NCBI GenBank assembly: GCA_946480605.1
Contig: CAMLKW010000153.1
Coordinates: 1 to 10,878, forward strand
DNA: 10,878 nucleotides
Source of the DNA: an uncultured Roseateles sp.
GTDB lineage: Bacteria > Pseudomonadota > Gammaproteobacteria > Burkholderiales > Burkholderiaceae
Reading direction: 5' to 3'
Made by a program: the position numbers and the translations under genes. Of this stretch, positions 1-7,338 are shown piece after piece (the first letter of the stretch is position 1; every line of letters begins with the position of its first letter). The notes under the pieces were generated by a model that was given only the letters and a program-made list of their open reading frames with translations, was not told the origin of the DNA and made no database searches.

Positions 1-5
1 TCGGC

Positions 6-11
6 AGTATA
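6..11 (-). promoter_or_regulatory. Candidate -10 element for a gene left of the window
   Basis: Read on the minus strand this is TATACT, one change from the sigma-70 consensus, pointing out of the window away from glnD. No convincing -35 is seen at 16-18 bases upstream (GGCAAG at best). It could serve the next gene to the left, which is not visible. Confidence 0.3.
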
Positions 12-51
12 GCCCTGGCTCCCGCGGCCTTGCCGGCCTCGACCCGAAGGG

Positions 52-77
52 GAGGGCCCGCCGCCAAGTGGCCCCTC
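52..77 (-). terminator. Possible terminator hairpin downstream of glnD
   Basis: GAGGGCC (52-58) can pair with GGCCCCTC (70-77) with one bulged base, giving a stem of about seven pairs and an 11-base loop, 16 bases past the glnD stop codon. No T-run follows on the minus strand. GC-rich chance pairing is common in this genome, so confidence is low. The remaining bases between the window start and the glnD stop show no gene. Confidence 0.3.
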
Positions 78-92
78 GTCAACACGCCCCGA

Positions 93-2678
93 TCAGGCCG
101 GCAGCGAGACGGCGTCCAGCAGCTCGCTCTCGATCTGCAGCTGGGCCTTGTTCTGCTGCAGCGCCGGGCCGTCGACGAGGAAGGTGTCTTCCACGCGTTC
201 GCCCAGCGTCGAGATCTTGGCCAGCTGCAGGTTGATGCCGTGGCGGGCCAGCACGCGGGCGATGGCGTACAGCAGCCCTGCGCGGTCGCTGGTCGAGATG
301 GTCAGCAGCCAGGCAGTCGCCTTTTCGTCGGGGCGCAGCGAGATGCGCGGTGAGTAGGGGAAGCTCTTGACGCGCCGCGACAGCCGCCCGCGGCGCGGCT
401 CGGGCAGCGGCCCGCTGGCCTGCAACGCGGTGCCCAGCTTGTTCTCCACCAGCGGCACCAGGTCGCGGTGGTGCAGGTCGGCCTCGGGGCGTATGACCTG
501 GAAGGTGTCCAGCGCATAGCCGTCGCGCGTGGTGTGGACCTTGGCGTCCAGGATGTTGAAGCCGGCGGTGTCGAAATAGCCGCAGATGCGGGCGAACAGG
601 TCGGACTGGTCCGGCGCATAGACCAGCACCTGCAGGCCTTCGCCGATGGGCGAGGGGCGGGCGCGCACCACGGGCACCTGGGTCTGCACATGGCGCCACA
701 GCGAGCGCGCATGCCAGGCCAGTTCGGCGGCGTCGTGGCGGGCGAAGTAGCTGATGGCCAGCTTCTGCCACAGCGGCGCCTCGGTGCCGGGCAACTGCGA
801 ATGCAGGGCCAGGTCCTGCCGGGCCTCCTGCTTGCGCGCCTCGATCTCGGCATCCATGTTGATCGTGGCCCCACCGAGCGCGCGCAGCGTGATGCGGTAG
901 AGGTCCTCCAGCAGCTTGCCCTTCCAGGCGTTCCAGACCTTGGGGCTGGTGCCGCGGATGTCGGCCACGGTCAGCAGGTACAGCGCGGTCAGGCGGCGCG
1001 CGTCGCCCACCTTGGCGGCGAAGGCGGCGATGACGGCCGGGTCGGACAGGTCTTCCTTCTGCGCCACGCGCGACATGGTCAGGTGGTGCTCGACGAGGAA
1101 GACGCACATCGTCGCGTCGTCGGTGCTCATGCCGTGCTGGCGGCAGAAGCGGCGCACCTCCACGGCGCCCAGCTCCGAGTGGTCGCCGCCACGGCCCTTG
1201 GCCACGTCGTGGAAGAGGGCGGCGATGTAGAGCAGCTCGGGCTGGTCGAACTGCGAGGCGAGCTGCGAGCAGAACGGGTACTCGTGCGCATGCTCGGGCA
1301 CGAAGAAGCGGCGCACGTTGCGCAGCACCATCAGGATGTGCTGGTCCACCGTGTAGACGTGGAACAGGTCGTGCTGCATCTGCCCGACGATGCGGCGGAA
1401 CACCCACAGGTAGCGCCCCAGCACCGAGGTCTGGTTCATCAGCCGGAAGGCATGCGTGATGCCCTGCGGCTGGCGCAGGATCTGCATGAAGAGCGCGCGG
1501 TTCACCGGGTCCTTGCGGAAGGCGGTGTCCATCACGTGGCGGGCGTTGTACAGCGCCCGCAGCGTGCGCGCCGACAGGCCCTTGATGCCGTGGCTTTGCT
1601 GGTAGACCAGGAAGGTCTCGAGGATGGCGTGCGGGTCCTCGTTGTAGAGGTCGTCGCGCGCCACTTCCAGCATGCCGGCGCGATCGAAGAAGCGCTCGTT
1701 CAACTGGCGCATCGGCGCCGATTCGCTGCCGCTGATGCGCTCCTCGATGTTGAGCATCAGGATCTGGTTCAGCTGCGTCACCGCCTTGGCCGCCCAGTAG
1801 TAGCGGTGCATCAGCACTTCGGACGAGCGCTGGGCCTTGGTGGCGACGTAGCCGAAGCTCTCGGCCACGGCGGTCTGCAGGTCGAAGACCAACCGGTCCT
1901 CGCGCCGGCCCGCCACGGCGTGCAGGCGGGCGCGGATGAGTTTCAGCGTGCCTTCGTTGCGCTGCAGCTGCTTGACCTCGAAGGGGGTGATCAGGCCGTT
2001 GGCGGCCAGCTCGTTCCAGCTGCGGCCCAGGCCCGCGGCGCGGGCGATCCACATCACCACCTGCAGGTCGCGCAGGCCGCCGGGGCTTTCCTTGCAGTTG
2101 GGCTCCAGCGCGTAGGGCGTGTCGTCGAACTTGGTGTGACGCTGCACCGTCTCCAGCGTCTTGGCGCGGAAGAAGGCGCGCGGGTCCATGGCCTGCATGA
2201 AGCGCTGGTGCATCAGCCGGAACAGCTTGGCGTCGCCGGCCAGCGGGCGGGCCTCCAGCAGCGCGGTCTGTATGGTCACGTCGCCGGCCGACTCGCTCAG
2301 GCATTCGCCCAGCGTGCGCACGGACGAGCCGATCTCCAGGCCCACGTCCCAGCAGGACGTGATGAAGCTCTCGATGGCGCTCTTGGCCGGGCCGGGCTGG
2401 TAGGCCTCCACGCCGTCGGGCAGCAGCACCAGCACGTCCACGTCGGAGTGCGGGAACAACTCGCCGCGGCCATAGCCGCCGACGGCGGCCAGGCAGGAAC
2501 CTTCGGGCATGCCGGCCTGGGCCCACAGGCCGCGCAGCGTGTCGTCGACATGGCGGGCCAGGCGGCGCAGCAGGCGCTCGGCGCCGGCCTGGGTGGGGCG
2601 CTCGGCCAGGAAGCCGTCGATCAGCGCCTGCTTGCCCGCCTTGAACTGCTGGCGGAGGTCGGCGAGCGTGGCCACCAC
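93..2678 (-). CDS. glnD: Bifunctional [protein-PII] uridylyltransferase / uridylyl-removing enzyme
   Basis: GlnD senses glutamine. When nitrogen is scarce it uridylylates PII proteins (GlnB/GlnK), and when glutamine is plentiful it removes the UMP, setting glutamine synthetase activity and NtrBC signalling in the cytosol. All four domains are visible in the 861 residues. The nucleotidyltransferase motif GGYGRGELFPHSDVD is at 67-81, with D79 and D81 as metal ligands. A GlnD-type linker domain follows. The HD hydrolase domain carries H490-D491, H500 and H531-H532. Two ACT glutamine-sensing domains lie at about 684-745 and 788-855. Length is usual for the family, and both active sites look intact, so it should be bifunctional. 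The start is GTG (2676-2678), followed by a second GTG codon. It lies one base after the map stop codon with no strong ribosome-binding site, which suggests translational coupling. It is the last gene of the uppP-map-glnD unit. Function is very secure; the exact start is slightly less so. Confidence 0.97.
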   Translation of the reverse strand: MVATLADLRQQFKAGKQALIDGFLAERPTQAGAERLLRRLARHVDDTLRGLWAQAGMPEGSCLAAVGGYGRGELFPHSDVDVLVLLPDGVEAYQPGPAKSAIESFITSCWDVGLEIGSSVRTLGECLSESAGDVTIQTALLEARPLAGDAKLFRLMHQRFMQAMDPRAFFRAKTLETVQRHTKFDDTPYALEPNCKESPGGLRDLQVVMWIARAAGLGRSWNELAANGLITPFEVKQLQRNEGTLKLIRARLHAVAGRREDRLVFDLQTAVAESFGYVATKAQRSSEVLMHRYYWAAKAVTQLNQILMLNIEERISGSESAPMRQLNERFFDRAGMLEVARDDLYNEDPHAILETFLVYQQSHGIKGLSARTLRALYNARHVMDTAFRKDPVNRALFMQILRQPQGITHAFRLMNQTSVLGRYLWVFRRIVGQMQHDLFHVYTVDQHILMVLRNVRRFFVPEHAHEYPFCSQLASQFDQPELLYIAALFHDVAKGRGGDHSELGAVEVRRFCRQHGMSTDDATMCVFLVEHHLTMSRVAQKEDLSDPAVIAAFAAKVGDARRLTALYLLTVADIRGTSPKVWNAWKGKLLEDLYRITLRALGGATINMDAEIEARKQEARQDLALHSQLPGTEAPLWQKLAISYFARHDAAELAWHARSLWRHVQTQVPVVRARPSPIGEGLQVLVYAPDQSDLFARICGYFDTAGFNILDAKVHTTRDGYALDTFQVIRPEADLHHRDLVPLVENKLGTALQASGPLPEPRRGRLSRRVKSFPYSPRISLRPDEKATAWLLTISTSDRAGLLYAIARVLARHGINLQLAKISTLGERVEDTFLVDGPALQQNKAQLQIESELLDAVSLPA

Positions 2679-2679
2679 G

Positions 2680-3501
2680 TCAGGCGGTGGCCGCAGCGGT
2701 TGCCGTGATGAAGGCCGGCGGCGGCGGGCTGCCGGCCGATAGCGTCATCACCTCGTAGCCCGTCTCGGTCACCAGGATGGTGTGCTCCCACTGTGCCGAC
2801 AGCGAGCGGTCCTTGGTGACGATGGTCCAGCCGTCGCCCGTCTCGCGGATCTCGCGGCGGCCGGCATTGATCATGGGTTCGATGGTGAACATCATGCCGG
2901 GTACCAGCTCATCCAGCGTGCCGGGGCGGCCGTAGTGCAGCACCTGCGGCTCCTCGTGGAACACCTGGCCGATGCCGTGGCCGCAGAACTCGCGCACGAT
3001 GGAGAAGCCGGCGTTCTCGGCGAAGGTCTGGATGGCGTGGCCGATGTCGCCCAGCCTGGCGCCGGGCCTGACCTTGGCGATGCCCTTCCACATGGCGTCG
3101 TAGGTGAAGGCGCACAGCCGCTTGGCGGCGATGGAGCCGTCGCCGACGACGAACATGCGGCTGGTGTCGCCATGCCAGCCGTCCTTGATGACGGTCACGT
3201 CGATGTTGACGATGTCGCCGTTCTTCAGCGGCTTGTCGTTCGGAATGCCGTGGCAGACCTGCTGGTTGACCGACGTGCAGATGGACTTGGGGTAGGGCGT
3301 GTAGCCCGGCGGGCAATAGTTCAGCGGGGCGGGGATGCCCTGCTGCACGTTGACGATGTGGTCGTGCGCGAGCTTGTCCAGCTCGTTGGTCGTGATGCCC
3401 GGCTTGACGTGCGGCGTGAGCATGTCCAGGACTTCGGACGCCAGGCGTCCGGCGATGCGCATGCCCTCGACGTCGGCGGCGGTCTTGATCGTGATGGCCA
3501 T
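2680..3501 (-). CDS. map: Methionine aminopeptidase, type I
   Basis: This cytosolic metalloenzyme removes the initiator methionine from new proteins whose second residue is small. The 273-residue protein shows the full pita-bread fold signature. The five-residue metal site is D101, D112, H175, E208 and E239, with H84 and H182 as the substrate-side histidines. The characteristic blocks CHGIPND (83-89) and EFCGHGIGQVFHEEP (171-185) are present. There is no N-terminal zinc-finger extension, so it is the bacterial type I form. The ATG at 3501 is chosen because MAITIKTAADVEGMR is the expected N-terminus; the reading frame stays open further upstream, but that part lies inside uppP and is not family-like. 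The ribosome-binding site is weak and the start lies 11 bases after the uppP stop, so coupling is likely. One oddity is the Pro/Ala-rich tail after residue 255, which extends beyond the conserved fold. Confidence 0.97.
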   Translation of the reverse strand: MAITIKTAADVEGMRIAGRLASEVLDMLTPHVKPGITTNELDKLAHDHIVNVQQGIPAPLNYCPPGYTPYPKSICTSVNQQVCHGIPNDKPLKNGDIVNIDVTVIKDGWHGDTSRMFVVGDGSIAAKRLCAFTYDAMWKGIAKVRPGARLGDIGHAIQTFAENAGFSIVREFCGHGIGQVFHEEPQVLHYGRPGTLDELVPGMMFTIEPMINAGRREIRETGDGWTIVTKDRSLSAQWEHTILVTETGYEVMTLSAGSPPPPAFITATAAATA

Positions 3502-3512
3502 GGCCGGATTAT

Positions 3513-4370
3513 TCAGTCTTTCCAGATGTCCATGCCCAGGTAGGCCGTGGCGAGCACGATCAGGCCGAACACGATGCGGTAGTACGCGAACACCTTGAAA
3601 TCGTGGCTGGACACGTAGCGGATCAGCCAGCGTATGCACAGCAGCGCGCTGAAGAATGCGAACACCAGGCCCACGCCGAACATGGGGGTGTCGCTCCAGG
3701 CCAGCGCGTCGCGCTGCTTCAGCACCGAGTAGGCGCCGGCGCCCATCAGCGTCGGGATGCCCAGGTAGAAGCTGAACTCGGCCGCCGCCTTGCGCGACAT
3801 GCCCAACACCACGCCGCCGATGATGGTGGCGCCCGAGCGGCTGGTGCCGGGGATCAGCGCCAGACATTGCAGCAGGCCCACCTTCAGCGCGTCCAGCGGG
3901 CCCATGTCGTCCACGGTCTCGATGCGGGCGCGGCGGGCACCCTGCATGTCCATATCGCCGTACAGCCGTTTGTGGCGGGCCTCCACCCACAGGATGATGA
4001 AGCCGCCCACGATGAAGGCCAGCGCCACCGGCACCGGATGGAACAGGTGCGCCTTCACGAGCTTGCCGAAGGCCAGGCCCAGCACCACGGCCGGGATGAA
4101 GGCGATGCCCACGTTCAGTGCGAAGCGCTGCGCCTGCCGCTCGCTGGCGATGCCGCGCACCGTGCGGGCTAGGCGCTCGCGGTACTCCCAGACGACGGCG
4201 AACATCGCGCCGGTCTGCACGGCGATCTCGAACACCTTGGCCTTCTCGCCGACGAAGTTCAGCAGCGAGCCTGCCAGGATCAGGTGGCCCGTGGAGGAGA
4301 TGGGCAGGAACTCGGTCAACCCCTCGACGATGCCCATGACGGCGGCTTTGATCAGAAGGATGACGTCCAC
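3513..4370 (-). CDS. uppP: Undecaprenyl-diphosphatase (UppP/BacA family)
   Basis: This integral inner-membrane enzyme dephosphorylates undecaprenyl diphosphate to the monophosphate lipid carrier used for peptidoglycan and other envelope polymers. Raised levels give bacitracin resistance. The 285-residue protein has the two family signatures: [14 protein letters not shown] at 16-29 (E16, E20, S26 and H29 correspond to the catalytic Glu/Ser/His set) and PGTSRSG at 174-180 (R178 catalytic). About eight hydrophobic membrane segments are spread along the chain. The start is GTG at 4368-4370, because a CGGAG ribosome-binding site sits five bases upstream and the next codons give [13 protein letters not shown]. 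The overlapping ATG is in another frame. It is the first gene of the uppP-map-glnD unit and is divergent from the tetR gene. Family and function are very secure. Confidence 0.96.
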   Translation of the reverse strand: MDVILLIKAAVMGIVEGLTEFLPISSTGHLILAGSLLNFVGEKAKVFEIAVQTGAMFAVVWEYRERLARTVRGIASERQAQRFALNVGIAFIPAVVLGLAFGKLVKAHLFHPVPVALAFIVGGFIILWVEARHKRLYGDMDMQGARRARIETVDDMGPLDALKVGLLQCLALIPGTSRSGATIIGGVVLGMSRKAAAEFSFYLGIPTLMGAGAYSVLKQRDALAWSDTPMFGVGLVFAFFSALLCIRWLIRYVSSHDFKVFAYYRIVFGLIVLATAYLGMDIWKD

Positions 4371-4408
4371 ATGTACTCCGAAAGGCTGACGAACTGCAAA
4401 GGCGGCGC

Positions 4409-4437
4409 AGTGTAGCCAGCCCCGGCGAGCCGGCTTG
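4409..4437 (-). promoter_or_regulatory. Candidate promoter of uppP-map-glnD
   Basis: The minus strand has TACACT (4414 down to 4409) in the context GGCTACACTG, a reasonable sigma-70 -10. The -35 position 17 bases upstream reads CAAGCC, which is poor. Transcription would begin near 4402, about 32 bases before the uppP GTG. It lies back to back with the tetR promoter, and the two upstream regions overlap. Confidence 0.4.
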
Positions 4438-4441
4438 CTGG
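4416..4441. repeat. Hyphenated dyad between the uppP and tetR promoters
   Basis: CCAGC (4416-4420) pairs with GCTGG (4437-4441), and inside it CCGGC (4422-4426) pairs with GCCGG (4429-4433) across two bases. The dyad overlaps the tetR -35 and sits just upstream of the uppP -10. It could be a second protein-binding site or a chance GC palindrome. Confidence 0.3.
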
Positions 4442-4464
4442 GGCGCGCAGCGCCCGGCTATATT
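4435..4464 (+). promoter_or_regulatory. Promoter of the tetR gene
   Basis: TTGCTG (4435-4440), an 18-base spacer and TATATT (4459-4464) form a plausible sigma-70 promoter. Transcription is expected near 4471. This placement rules against the TTG start codon at 4463, which sits inside the -10, and favours the one at 4496. Confidence 0.55.
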
Positions 4465-4466
4465 GC

Positions 4467-4480
4467 TGACTCATCGGTCA
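4467..4480 (+). promoter_or_regulatory. Candidate TetR autoregulatory operator
   Basis: TGACTCATCGGTCA is an inverted repeat, TGAC-N6-GTCA, with partial symmetry inside. It lies directly on the expected transcription start of tetR. TetR-family repressors usually bind palindromes of about this size in their own promoter, so self-repression is a reasonable inference. No experiment or alignment was available. Confidence 0.45.
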
Positions 4481-4495
4481 TTAACGCCGCCAGAC

Positions 4496-5131
4496 TTGGC
4501 CACTGCCACGCCCCGCCAACGCCGCAAGGACGCCCGTCCGCAGGAACTGCTCGACGCGGCCCTGGAACTCTTCGTCGAGAAGGGCTTCGCCGCCACCCGC
4601 AGCGAGGAGGTCGCGGCGCGCGCCGGCGTCGCCAAGGGCACGCTGTACCGCTACTACCCCAGCAAGGACGAGCTGTTCAAGGCGATGGTGCGCGAGAACC
4701 TGTCCGAGCACATCGTCGCGTCCGCCGCCCAGGCCGCCCAGCACGAGGGGCCCATCACCGAGCTGCTGGGCCGCATGATGCAGGCCTGGTGGGCCAAGAT
4801 CGGCCATGGCAAGGCCGGCGTGGTCTGCAAGATCATGATGGTGGAGGCGCGGCACTTTCCGGAGCTGGCGCGCTTCTACGTGGACGAGGTCATCACGCCG
4901 ACGCAGAAGCTGGTGGGCGACCTCGTCGACCGCGGGGTGCGCAGCGGGGAGTTCCGTGCCGTGCCCATCGAGGCCACCGTGCATCTGCTGATCGCCCCGA
5001 TGCTGCACATGATGCTGCACGAGCACTCCTTCGGCGATCACCAGCCCTGCCACCGCAGCATGAGCGCCGAGGAGTTGCTGGACGCCCAGATGGCGCTGCT
5101 GTTGCACGGTCTGTTGGCGAGCCCGGACTGA
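4496..5131 (+). CDS. TetR/AcrR-family transcriptional regulator
   Basis: This is a one-component repressor-type protein of 211 residues from the start chosen here. The N-terminal TetR helix-turn-helix lies at about 35-54 (EEVAARAGVAKGTLYRYYPS), preceded by ELLDAALELFVEKGFAATR. The rest is an all-helical ligand-binding and dimerisation domain. The ligand is unknown. There is no ATG start. Two TTG codons are possible, at 4463 and 4496. I prefer 4496 because the 4463 codon overlaps a good -10 element (TATATT, 4459-4464) and would lie upstream of the expected transcription start; the residues it adds (LTHRSLTPPD) are also unlike the family. No clear ribosome-binding site is seen for either, so the start is moderate. 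An inverted repeat at 4467-4480, on the expected transcription start, suggests self-repression. Downstream lie the Pcm-like gene and tolC, which it may also control; that is inference only. Confidence 0.88.
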   Translation: MATATPRQRRKDARPQELLDAALELFVEKGFAATRSEEVAARAGVAKGTLYRYYPSKDELFKAMVRENLSEHIVASAAQAAQHEGPITELLGRMMQAWWAKIGHGKAGVVCKIMMVEARHFPELARFYVDEVITPTQKLVGDLVDRGVRSGEFRAVPIEATVHLLIAPMLHMMLHEHSFGDHQPCHRSMSAEELLDAQMALLLHGLLASPD

Positions 5132-5141
5132 CCCCTAGAAT
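5114..5141 (+). promoter_or_regulatory. Candidate promoter of the Pcm-like gene
   Basis: TTGGCG (5114-5119), a 16-base spacer and TAGAAT (5136-5141) straddle the end of tetR. The -10 starts four bases after the tetR stop codon. It would start a transcript near 5148, about 33 bases before the ATG. The gene may thus be transcribed both from tetR and on its own. Confidence 0.5.
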
Positions 5142-5180
5142 TTTGCCTTTCAGCCTGCCGTACCGCTCCCGGAGAACAAG

Positions 5181-5834
5181 ATGAATCTCGAACAAGCCCG
5201 CTTCAACATGATCGAGCAGCAGATCCGCCCCTGGGACGTGCTCGACCCCAGCGTGCTGGAGCTGCTGCACGTGGTGCACCGCGAGGACTTCGTGCCCGAG
5301 GCTCACAAGAGCCAGGCCTTCGTCGACGTCGAGCTGCCGCTGACGGCCACGCGCCGCATGCTGGCGCCCAAGGTCGAGGCCCGCCTGCTGCAGGAGCTGA
5401 AGCTGCAGCGCCACGAGAAGGTGCTGGAGATCGGCGCCGCCACGGGGCACCTGGCCGCGCTGCTGGGCCACAAGGCGCAGCGCGTCATCGCGCTGGAAGC
5501 CGATGCCGGCCTGGCCGCGCAGGCCGCCGCCAACCTGAAGCGCGCCGGTGTGCTGAACGCCAGCGTGCTGAACGCCGACGGCGCCGCCGGCTTGGCCGGC
5601 GAGCAGCCCTTCGACGCCATCCTGCTGTCCGGCTCGGTGGCCGCCGTGCCGCAGGCGCTGCTGCAGCAGCTCAAGGTGGGCGGCCGGCTGGTGGCCATCG
5701 TCGGCGCCGAGCCGGTGATGCGCGCCGTGATCGTCACGCGCACGGGGGCCGACGACTTCCGCACGGTCGAGTTGTTCGATACCGTCGCGGGCCGCCTGCC
5801 CGGTTTTGCCGAGGCGCCGGCCTTCAGCTTCTGA
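5181..5834 (+). CDS. Protein-L-isoaspartate O-methyltransferase-like SAM-dependent methyltransferase
   Basis: This 217-residue class I methyltransferase belongs to the Pcm superfamily. The SAM-binding motif I is VLEIGAATGHLAALL at 81-95 (canonical Pcm has VLEIGTGSGY), followed by the acidic residue after beta-2 (E106). The Pcm-type block near 142-174 (PFDAILLSGS ... GGRLVAIVG) is also present. True Pcm repairs isoaspartyl damage in proteins by methylating the abnormal carboxyl. The canonical active-site motif TIS-x-P before the helix is replaced here by RMLAP (59-63), so the expected serine is missing and the substrate may differ. The N-terminal MNLEQARFNMIEQQIRPWDV resembles Pcm-like proteins found beside tolC in Burkholderiales (recollection, not checked). 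The ATG start has GGAG six bases upstream. It lies 49 bases after tetR with a promoter-like sequence between them. Fold assignment is firm; isoaspartyl repair is uncertain. Confidence 0.85.
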   Translation: MNLEQARFNMIEQQIRPWDVLDPSVLELLHVVHREDFVPEAHKSQAFVDVELPLTATRRMLAPKVEARLLQELKLQRHEKVLEIGAATGHLAALLGHKAQRVIALEADAGLAAQAAANLKRAGVLNASVLNADGAAGLAGEQPFDAILLSGSVAAVPQALLQQLKVGGRLVAIVGAEPVMRAVIVTRTGADDFRTVELFDTVAGRLPGFAEAPAFSF

Positions 5835-5977
5835 CCCTGCCGTGCCCGCCGCCCGTCGTCGCCAGACGCCGCCTGCCGCCCTCTCGGGGCAATTCGTCAC
5901 ATGGCTTCAGTCACCGGCGGGCTTTGCGTCTATAACCCCGGCCGCTGTCTAAATCACTGCTCCAGCCAAGGAATCCC
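5835..5977 (+). promoter_or_regulatory. tolC upstream region with candidate -10
   Basis: This is the longest gap in the window (143 bases). TATAAC at 5931-5936 is a good -10, but the matching -35 position (5908-5913, CAGTCA, 17-base spacer) is poor, so an activator may be needed. Just upstream is a short direct repeat, GTCAC at 5896-5900 and 5910-5914, fourteen bases apart, partly overlapping the -35. No gene or clear terminator hairpin is seen in the rest. Confidence 0.4.
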
Positions 5978-7327
5978 ATGCCCCTCGTCCAAGCCCCTCG
6001 CCTGATCCTGCAACCGCTGGCCGTCGCTGCCGGCCTCTTGCTTGCCGGCGCGGCCCAGGCCCAGAGCCTGCAAGAGCTGTACGACGCCGCACGGGGCTAT
6101 GACGCCACCTACCTCGCCGTTCGCGCCACGGCCGACGCTGCCGCGGCGCGTGCGGCCCAGGCCGAGGCGCTGCTGCGGCCCACGCTGGGCCTGCAGGCCT
6201 CCGGCACGCAGGCCTACACCGACCCGGCCTCGTCCAGCCAGAACATCAGCAGCCGCACGCTGTCGGCCGGCCTGCAGGGCAAGTACTCGGTCTACAACGC
6301 CGCCAACGTGCCCACCATCGACAAGGCCCGCCGCGCGCAGACCATCGCGCAGTCGGACCTGGAGACGGCCGAGCAGGACCTCATCGTTCGCCTGGCCACG
6401 GCCTACTTCGACGTGCTGGCCGCCAAGGATGCGCTGACCACCTCGCAGGCCAACAAGAAGGCCATCTCCGAGCAGCTGGCCTCGGCCAAGCGCAACTTCG
6501 AGGTCGGCACGGCCACCATCACCGACACGCGTGAGGCCCAGGCCCGCTACGACCTGGCGACCGCTCAGGAACTGGCCGCGGACAACGACCTGCGCGTCAA
6601 GCGCGTGACGCTGGACCAGTTCGTCGGCCGCGTGGGCGTGGAGCCCAAGGGCCTCGCCCAGCCGGTGGCGCTGCCGGCGCTGCCCAGCGACAACGTCGAC
6701 ACCTGGGTGGCCACGGCGGACGAGCAGCATCCCGGCGTGCGCAAGGCCCGGCTGGGCCTGGAGATTGCGCAGCTGGACACCGAGATCGCCCGTGCCGGCC
6801 AGAAGCCCACGCTGGACGCCAGCGCGTCGCTCGGCGCCCAGAACCTGCACAACAACCTCAGCGGCGCCGCCGCCGCGGGCTCGGGCGTGGGCACGTCCAA
6901 GAACGCCAGCATCGGCCTGACGCTGACCTACCCGCTCTACACCGGCGGCCTGACGCAGAACCGCATCAAGGAAACCCTGGTGCTGGAGGACAAGGCCCGC
7001 AACGACCTGGACTATGCCCGCCGCAGCGTCGCCGAGGCCACGCGCCGCGCCTTCTTCGGCGTGCAATCGCTGAAGGCCCAGGTCAGCGCCTACGAGGCCG
7101 CAGAGTCGTCCACCAAGCTGGCGCTGGAGGCCACGCAGCTGGGCTACAAGGTCGGCGTGCGGGTGAACCTGGACGTGCTCAACGCCCAGACCCAGCTGTT
7201 CTCCACGCAGCGCGACCTGGCCAAGGCGCGCTACGACGTGGTCGTCAACAGCCTGAAGCTGCGCCAGGCCTCGGGCCAGTTGCGCCCCGAGGACCTCAGC
7301 GCCGTCAACGCGCTGCTGGCGCGCTGA
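5978..7327 (+). CDS. tolC: TolC-family outer-membrane channel protein
   Basis: TolC forms a trimeric outer-membrane barrel with a long periplasmic alpha-helical tunnel. It is the exit duct for type I secretion and for RND, ABC or MFS drug efflux. The 449-residue protein begins with a Sec signal peptide: basic N-terminus, hydrophobic LAVAAGLLLAG, and predicted cleavage after AQA at residue 28. It then has the two repeated outer-membrane efflux domains, rich in coiled-coil heptads (about 30-225 and 240-440). The first repeat begins LQELYDAARGYDATYLAVRA, and the second ends with GVRVNLDVLNAQTQLF and RDLAKARYDVVVNSLKLRQASG, the TolC signature near the equatorial domain. The ATG start has AAGGA five bases upstream. 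No adaptor or inner-membrane pump gene adjoins it, so it is probably a general channel shared by several systems. The gene symbol reflects the family; the specific partners are unknown. Confidence 0.94.
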   Translation: MPLVQAPRLILQPLAVAAGLLLAGAAQAQSLQELYDAARGYDATYLAVRATADAAAARAAQAEALLRPTLGLQASGTQAYTDPASSSQNISSRTLSAGLQGKYSVYNAANVPTIDKARRAQTIAQSDLETAEQDLIVRLATAYFDVLAAKDALTTSQANKKAISEQLASAKRNFEVGTATITDTREAQARYDLATAQELAADNDLRVKRVTLDQFVGRVGVEPKGLAQPVALPALPSDNVDTWVATADEQHPGVRKARLGLEIAQLDTEIARAGQKPTLDASASLGAQNLHNNLSGAAAAGSGVGTSKNASIGLTLTYPLYTGGLTQNRIKETLVLEDKARNDLDYARRSVAEATRRAFFGVQSLKAQVSAYEAAESSTKLALEATQLGYKVGVRVNLDVLNAQTQLFSTQRDLAKARYDVVVNSLKLRQASGQLRPEDLSAVNALLAR

Positions 7328-7338
7328 CGCGGCACCGC

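Noticed and set aside
468..2708. Very long open frame antisense to glnD (746 codons) and another minus-strand frame of 815 codons at 79-2526
   Set aside because: Both are mirror frames of a clear glnD; their translations are low-complexity (His/Gln/Val or Arg/Pro-rich) and typical of GC-rich shadow frames.
3502..3990. N-terminal extension of map to 436 codons
   Set aside because: The extra part overlaps uppP in another frame and is Arg/Gly/Pro-rich; the map family begins at the ATG at 3501.
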